Shown here: positions 49,346-51,839 of the stretch, in pieces
Position numbering within the stretch: position 1 is the first letter of the stretch
How the letters are laid out: each line of letters opens with the position of its first letter
Assembly: GCF_946998875.1 (NCBI RefSeq)
Contig: NZ_CAMQAY010000008.1
Coordinates: 1 to 51,839 of the forward strand
Source: an uncultured Peptoniphilus sp.
GTDB lineage: Bacteria > Bacillota > Clostridia > Tissierellales > Peptoniphilaceae
Length of the DNA: 51,839 nucleotides
Reading direction: 5' to 3'
Translations under genes and position numbers: made by a program
Notes under the pieces: generated by a model
What the model was told of the DNA's origin: nothing
Seen by the model: the letters and a program-made list of their open reading frames with translations, nothing else
Database searches by the model: none

Positions 49346-49999
49346 ATGTATGCTGAAGATGACTATTTGATGTTAAATGGAATCCAACACTTTTTGTTTT
49401 GCAAAAGACAGTGGGCTCTAATTCATGTTGAAAATATTTGGACGGAAAATTCATTTACAGCGGAAGGTCAAGTAATTCATACAAAAGTAGATAAACCCTT
49501 TATAAAAGAAAAGAGGAAAGACTTAATAATATCAAGAGCAATGTCAGTGAGTTCCCAAAATTTGGGACTCTCTGGCAGATTAGATGCAATCGAATTTCAT
49601 AAATCAGATAAGGGAATTGAGTTAAATAATAGAAAGGGCTTATGGAGGCCGATTATTATAGAGTATAAGAGGGGCAAAAAGAAAAAATATAATTATGACA
49701 ATGCCCAGTTAATGGCACAGGCAATTTGTGTAGAAGAAAATTTCAATATAAAACTCGATTATGGATATATTTATTATAATGAAACAGATACTCGTGAAAA
49801 AGTTGAGTTCACAAATGAATTAAGAGAACTAACAATAAATGCAGCAAAAGAGATGCATCAGTACTATAAAGAAAAAATAGTCCCTAGAGCAGAAAATTAT
49901 AAGAATTGTAAGATGTGTTCTCTTTATAATGAGTGTAGCCCAAGGATAACGAAAAAAATTAAAAATGTTGATAACTATATTTATGGGGCAGAATTATGA
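49346..49999 (+). CDS. cas4: CRISPR adaptation exonuclease Cas4
   Basis: A 217-residue RecB-like nuclease that trims prespacers and helps select PAMs during acquisition. The N-terminal Cys is in FLFCKRQWALIHVEN. The nuclease motifs are GRLDAIEF, IIIEYKRGKKKKYN and DNAQLMAQAICVEE. The C-terminal cluster is CKMCSLYNEC; together with the N-terminal Cys it can bind a [4Fe-4S] cluster. It overlaps cas1 by 4 nt (ATGA). Confidence 0.96.
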   Translation: MYAEDDYLMLNGIQHFLFCKRQWALIHVENIWTENSFTAEGQVIHTKVDKPFIKEKRKDLIISRAMSVSSQNLGLSGRLDAIEFHKSDKGIELNNRKGLWRPIIIEYKRGKKKKYNYDNAQLMAQAICVEENFNIKLDYGYIYYNETDTREKVEFTNELRELTINAAKEMHQYYKEKIVPRAENYKNCKMCSLYNECSPRITKKIKNVDNYIYGAEL

Positions 50000-51027
50000 A
50001 AAAGCTACTTAATACTTTATATGTCACAAATCCAGATTATTATCTTAGAAAAGAAGGAAGAAACATTTCTATAACTCTTGATTCAAAAACAGTGGCAAGA
50101 TACCCAATCCATATATTAAAACAGATAGTTTGTTTTAATTATATGGGTATGAGTCCAGATCTAATGAAAATGTGCATGGAAGAAAATGTAGCCATAACCT
50201 TCTTTACGCCCTATGGAAAGTATTGCGGCAGAGTTCTTGGAGCATCTTATGGAAATATTTACACAAGGAAGAAACAATATAAAATGCAAGAATCAGAAGA
50301 GTCCTTGGATTTTGTAAAAAACATAATTTATGCCAAAGCCTACAACTCTAGAAAAATTTTAATAAGAGGAAAGTTAGACAACAAAGAGAAAGTTGATGTC
50401 AAAAGACTAGAAGAAGTTATAAATTCCATAAAACTTTTAATGCTAGAAATCAAAAACTGTAAAAACAAAGACAGCGTGAGAGGTATAGAAGGAATAATAG
50501 CTAGAGAATACTTTTCGGTCTTAGATGAATTAATAATAAAACAGCGTGAAGATTTTTTCTTTATAGATAGAAGCAAAAGGCCTCCAATGGACAGATTTAA
50601 CGCCCTAATATCTTTTCTATATTCACTACTTACAAATAATATTGCCGCAGCCCTTGAAGGTGTAGGTATAGATTCCTATGCAGGGTTCTTTCATACAGAT
50701 AGGCCGGGAAGGGTTAGCATGGCACTTGACTTAATAGAAGAGATGCGAGCCTTTCTAGTTGATAAATTTACACTATCAATGATAAACTTAAATAGAATAA
50801 ACAAGAATCATTTTGAGGTAAAAGAAAATGGCGCCACACTTTTAAACGACAATGGCAGACAAATAGTTCTAGAAAATTGGAACAAAAGAGAGCAAGAAGA
50901 AATATATCATCCCTTTATAGAAGAAAATATAAAAATAGGGCTACTTCCCCATGTTCAAGCCATGTTATTAAATTCGTATCTTAGAGGAGACATAGAATCC
51001 TATCCACCCTTTATGATGGGAGGCTAA
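49996..51027 (+). CDS. cas1: CRISPR integrase Cas1 (type I-C)
   Basis: A 343-residue Cas1. The metal-binding residues are likely Glu in IEGIIAREYFSVL, His in GFFHTDRPGRVSMALDL, and Asp/Glu in the following LDLIEEMR. The N-terminal beta domain begins LLNTLYVTNPDYYLRKEG and includes ITFFTPYGKYCGRVLG. The length is usual for type I-C. It starts in the end of cas4 (ATGA) and is followed after one base by cas2. Confidence 0.97.
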   Translation: MKKLLNTLYVTNPDYYLRKEGRNISITLDSKTVARYPIHILKQIVCFNYMGMSPDLMKMCMEENVAITFFTPYGKYCGRVLGASYGNIYTRKKQYKMQESEESLDFVKNIIYAKAYNSRKILIRGKLDNKEKVDVKRLEEVINSIKLLMLEIKNCKNKDSVRGIEGIIAREYFSVLDELIIKQREDFFFIDRSKRPPMDRFNALISFLYSLLTNNIAAALEGVGIDSYAGFFHTDRPGRVSMALDLIEEMRAFLVDKFTLSMINLNRINKNHFEVKENGATLLNDNGRQIVLENWNKREQEEIYHPFIEENIKIGLLPHVQAMLLNSYLRGDIESYPPFMMGG

Positions 51028-51028
51028 A

Positions 51029-51322
51029 ATGCAAGTACTAATAACTTATGATGTAGAAACAGTGTCAAGTGATGGCAAAAGACGATTAAGGCAGGTTGCA
51101 AAAGTCTGTTTAGATTACGGACAAAGAGTTCAAAATTCTGTTTTCGAACTAAATATTTATCCTGCAGATTTAGTTCTTATTAAAAACAAATTAGAAAAAA
51201 TAATTGACCCGAAAAAAGACTCAATTAGAATTTACAATTTAGGGAAAAATTGGGAGAGGAGAGTGGAAACTCTTGGAAGAGATGACTCCTATAACCCAGA
51301 AAAAGACTTATTAATCTTATAA
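51029..51322 (+). CDS. cas2: CRISPR adaptation protein Cas2
   Basis: A 97-residue Cas2 with the ferredoxin-like start MQVLITYDVET (conserved Asp8), RRLRQVAKVCLDYGQRVQNSVFE and the C-terminal strand YNLGKNW. It scaffolds the Cas1 dimers during spacer integration. It is the last gene of the cas operon; the array leader begins after its stop. Confidence 0.97.
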   Translation: MQVLITYDVETVSSDGKRRLRQVAKVCLDYGQRVQNSVFELNIYPADLVLIKNKLEKIIDPKKDSIRIYNLGKNWERRVETLGRDDSYNPEKDLLIL

Positions 51323-51452
51323 GATTATGAGATTTAGAGCTGGACATATAATTCTTGTAACTAACTCATAATAAAACAATGAAAAAGAGACAAAACTCTT
51401 AAAAAAATTATTAGCTGTATCTTTTAGTAGTAGAAAAAGGCTAAAAAATGCA
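51323..51452 (+). promoter_or_regulatory. CRISPR leader
   Basis: 130 nt of AT-rich DNA between cas2 and the first repeat. A TATAAT at 51347-51352 is a likely -10 for the array transcript. The nine bases ATTCTTGTA at 51351-51359 also begin the pseudo-spacer of the RNA at 45621-45699, but no TTC precedes them here. The bases next to the repeat (AAAAAATGCA) are where new spacers should enter. Confidence 0.7.
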
Positions 51453-51839
51453 GTCGCACCCCTCGTGGGTGCGTGGATTGAAATATTTACTCGATGTTTA
51501 TCAGGATTCACTTTTAAAAGTCGCACCCCTCGTGGGTGCGTGGATTGAAATTAATTCTTTTCATATTGAAAGTGTAGGAAAATTTGTCGCACCCCTCGTG
51601 GGTGCGTGGATTGAAATATGGTTATCATCTGACCATTCAGGTATAACTGTTGTCGCACCCCTCGTGGGTGCGTGGATTGAAATGTCATTGAAGCGGTATT
51701 TGTAGCTTAAATCTTGTAGTCGCACCCCTCGTGGGTGCGTGGATTGAAATATTTAACATTGTATATATATAAATACATCGTCTCACGTCGCACCCCTCGT
51801 GGGTGCGTGGATTGAAAGCTTATAATAATCAGCGACAAT
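51453..51839 (+). CRISPR. Type I-C CRISPR array, at least six repeats, truncated by the window end
   Basis: 32-bp repeats at 51453, 51520, 51586, 51652, 51719 and 51787, starting GTCGCACCCCTCGTGGGTGC and ending GTGGATTGAAAT. The stem CGCACCC/GGGTGCG precedes the Cas5c cut, leaving an 11-nt handle TGGATTGAAAT. Five complete spacers of 34-36 nt are seen and a sixth is cut by the window edge. All repeats are identical except the last base of the sixth (G for T). Transcription is rightward from the leader. No spacer matched other DNA in this window by eye. Confidence 0.98.

Noticed and set aside
51787..51818. The changed last base of the sixth repeat as a sign of the array's trailer end
   Set aside because: One substitution at the variable repeat/spacer border and a window that ends 21 bases later are not enough to call the array end.
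1..51839. Prophage, insertion sequence, tRNA or rRNA genes
   Set aside because: No transposase, integrase, phage structural gene, attachment-site pair, tRNA-like or rRNA-like sequence was recognised by eye.

Overview
The window is AT-rich Gram-positive DNA with strong Shine-Dalgarno sites, frequent TTG/GTG starts and many promoters of the extended -10 type (TGnTATAAT). The gene content suggests a low-GC anaerobic Firmicute, most likely an anaerobic coccus of the Tissierellales/Peptoniphilaceae: iron-sulfur serine dehydratase, Rex, a CtlX-type hydrolase, an 8-oxoguanine glycosylase of the Ogg type and a type I-C CRISPR system. The taxon is inferred, not proved. No rRNA, tRNA, prophage or insertion sequence was seen.

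Layout. 1-2670: a secreted leucine-rich-repeat surface protein (cut by the window edge) and a TMEM43-like membrane protein interrupted by an in-frame TGA. Both share an almost identical promoter region. 2803-6360: a three-gene signalling operon (degenerate kinase-like membrane protein, histidine kinase, NarL-type regulator). 6585-9065: SdpI-like protein, nitrilase-family amidase, UppP. 9080-13850: the yybS-gdpP-rplI-dnaB operon. 13980-18290: a 58-residue protein, a PatB/MalY C-S lyase divergent from an XRE regulator, DegV, and a radical-SAM-like protein. 18396-23035: an AbgT transporter divergent from a serine operon (sdaAB, sdaAA, symporter). 23166-28464: SDR, lipid kinase, FolD, CtlX, a small membrane protein, Rex and Ogg. 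28566-36279: aminotransferase, MurA and a five-gene peptide-type ABC importer. 36363-42974: metallopeptidase, DnaJ-like protein, ECF sigma/anti-sigma pair, zinc-ribbon/SH3 protein, alpha/beta hydrolase and D-2-hydroxyacid dehydrogenase. 43056-51839: a complete type I-C locus (cas3, cas5c, cas8c, cas7c, cas4, cas1, cas2) followed by a CRISPR array that leaves the window.

The most interesting feature lies between cas3 and cas5c. On the minus strand there is a compact gene for a crRNA-like RNA. It has an extended -10 promoter, a 25-nt pseudo-repeat (CAGC-GAAA-GCTG hairpin plus the exact 3' handle of the array repeat), a 17-nt pseudo-spacer and an intrinsic terminator. The pseudo-spacer matches the -10 region of the near-consensus promoter driving cas5c-cas2. 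The match is 13 of 15 positions, with mismatches only at positions 6 and 12, and it sits next to a TTC, the known type I-C PAM. This is what a Cas-regulating RNA (CreR/CreA-like) should look like: Cascade loaded with this RNA would sit on and repress its own operon promoter.

Other regulatory readings: a Rex operator over the rex promoter, an ECF-type promoter upstream of the ECF sigma gene, a perfect 10-bp dyad over the -35 of the serine operon, and a 25-nt identical box upstream of two envelope genes next to the NarL-type two-component system.
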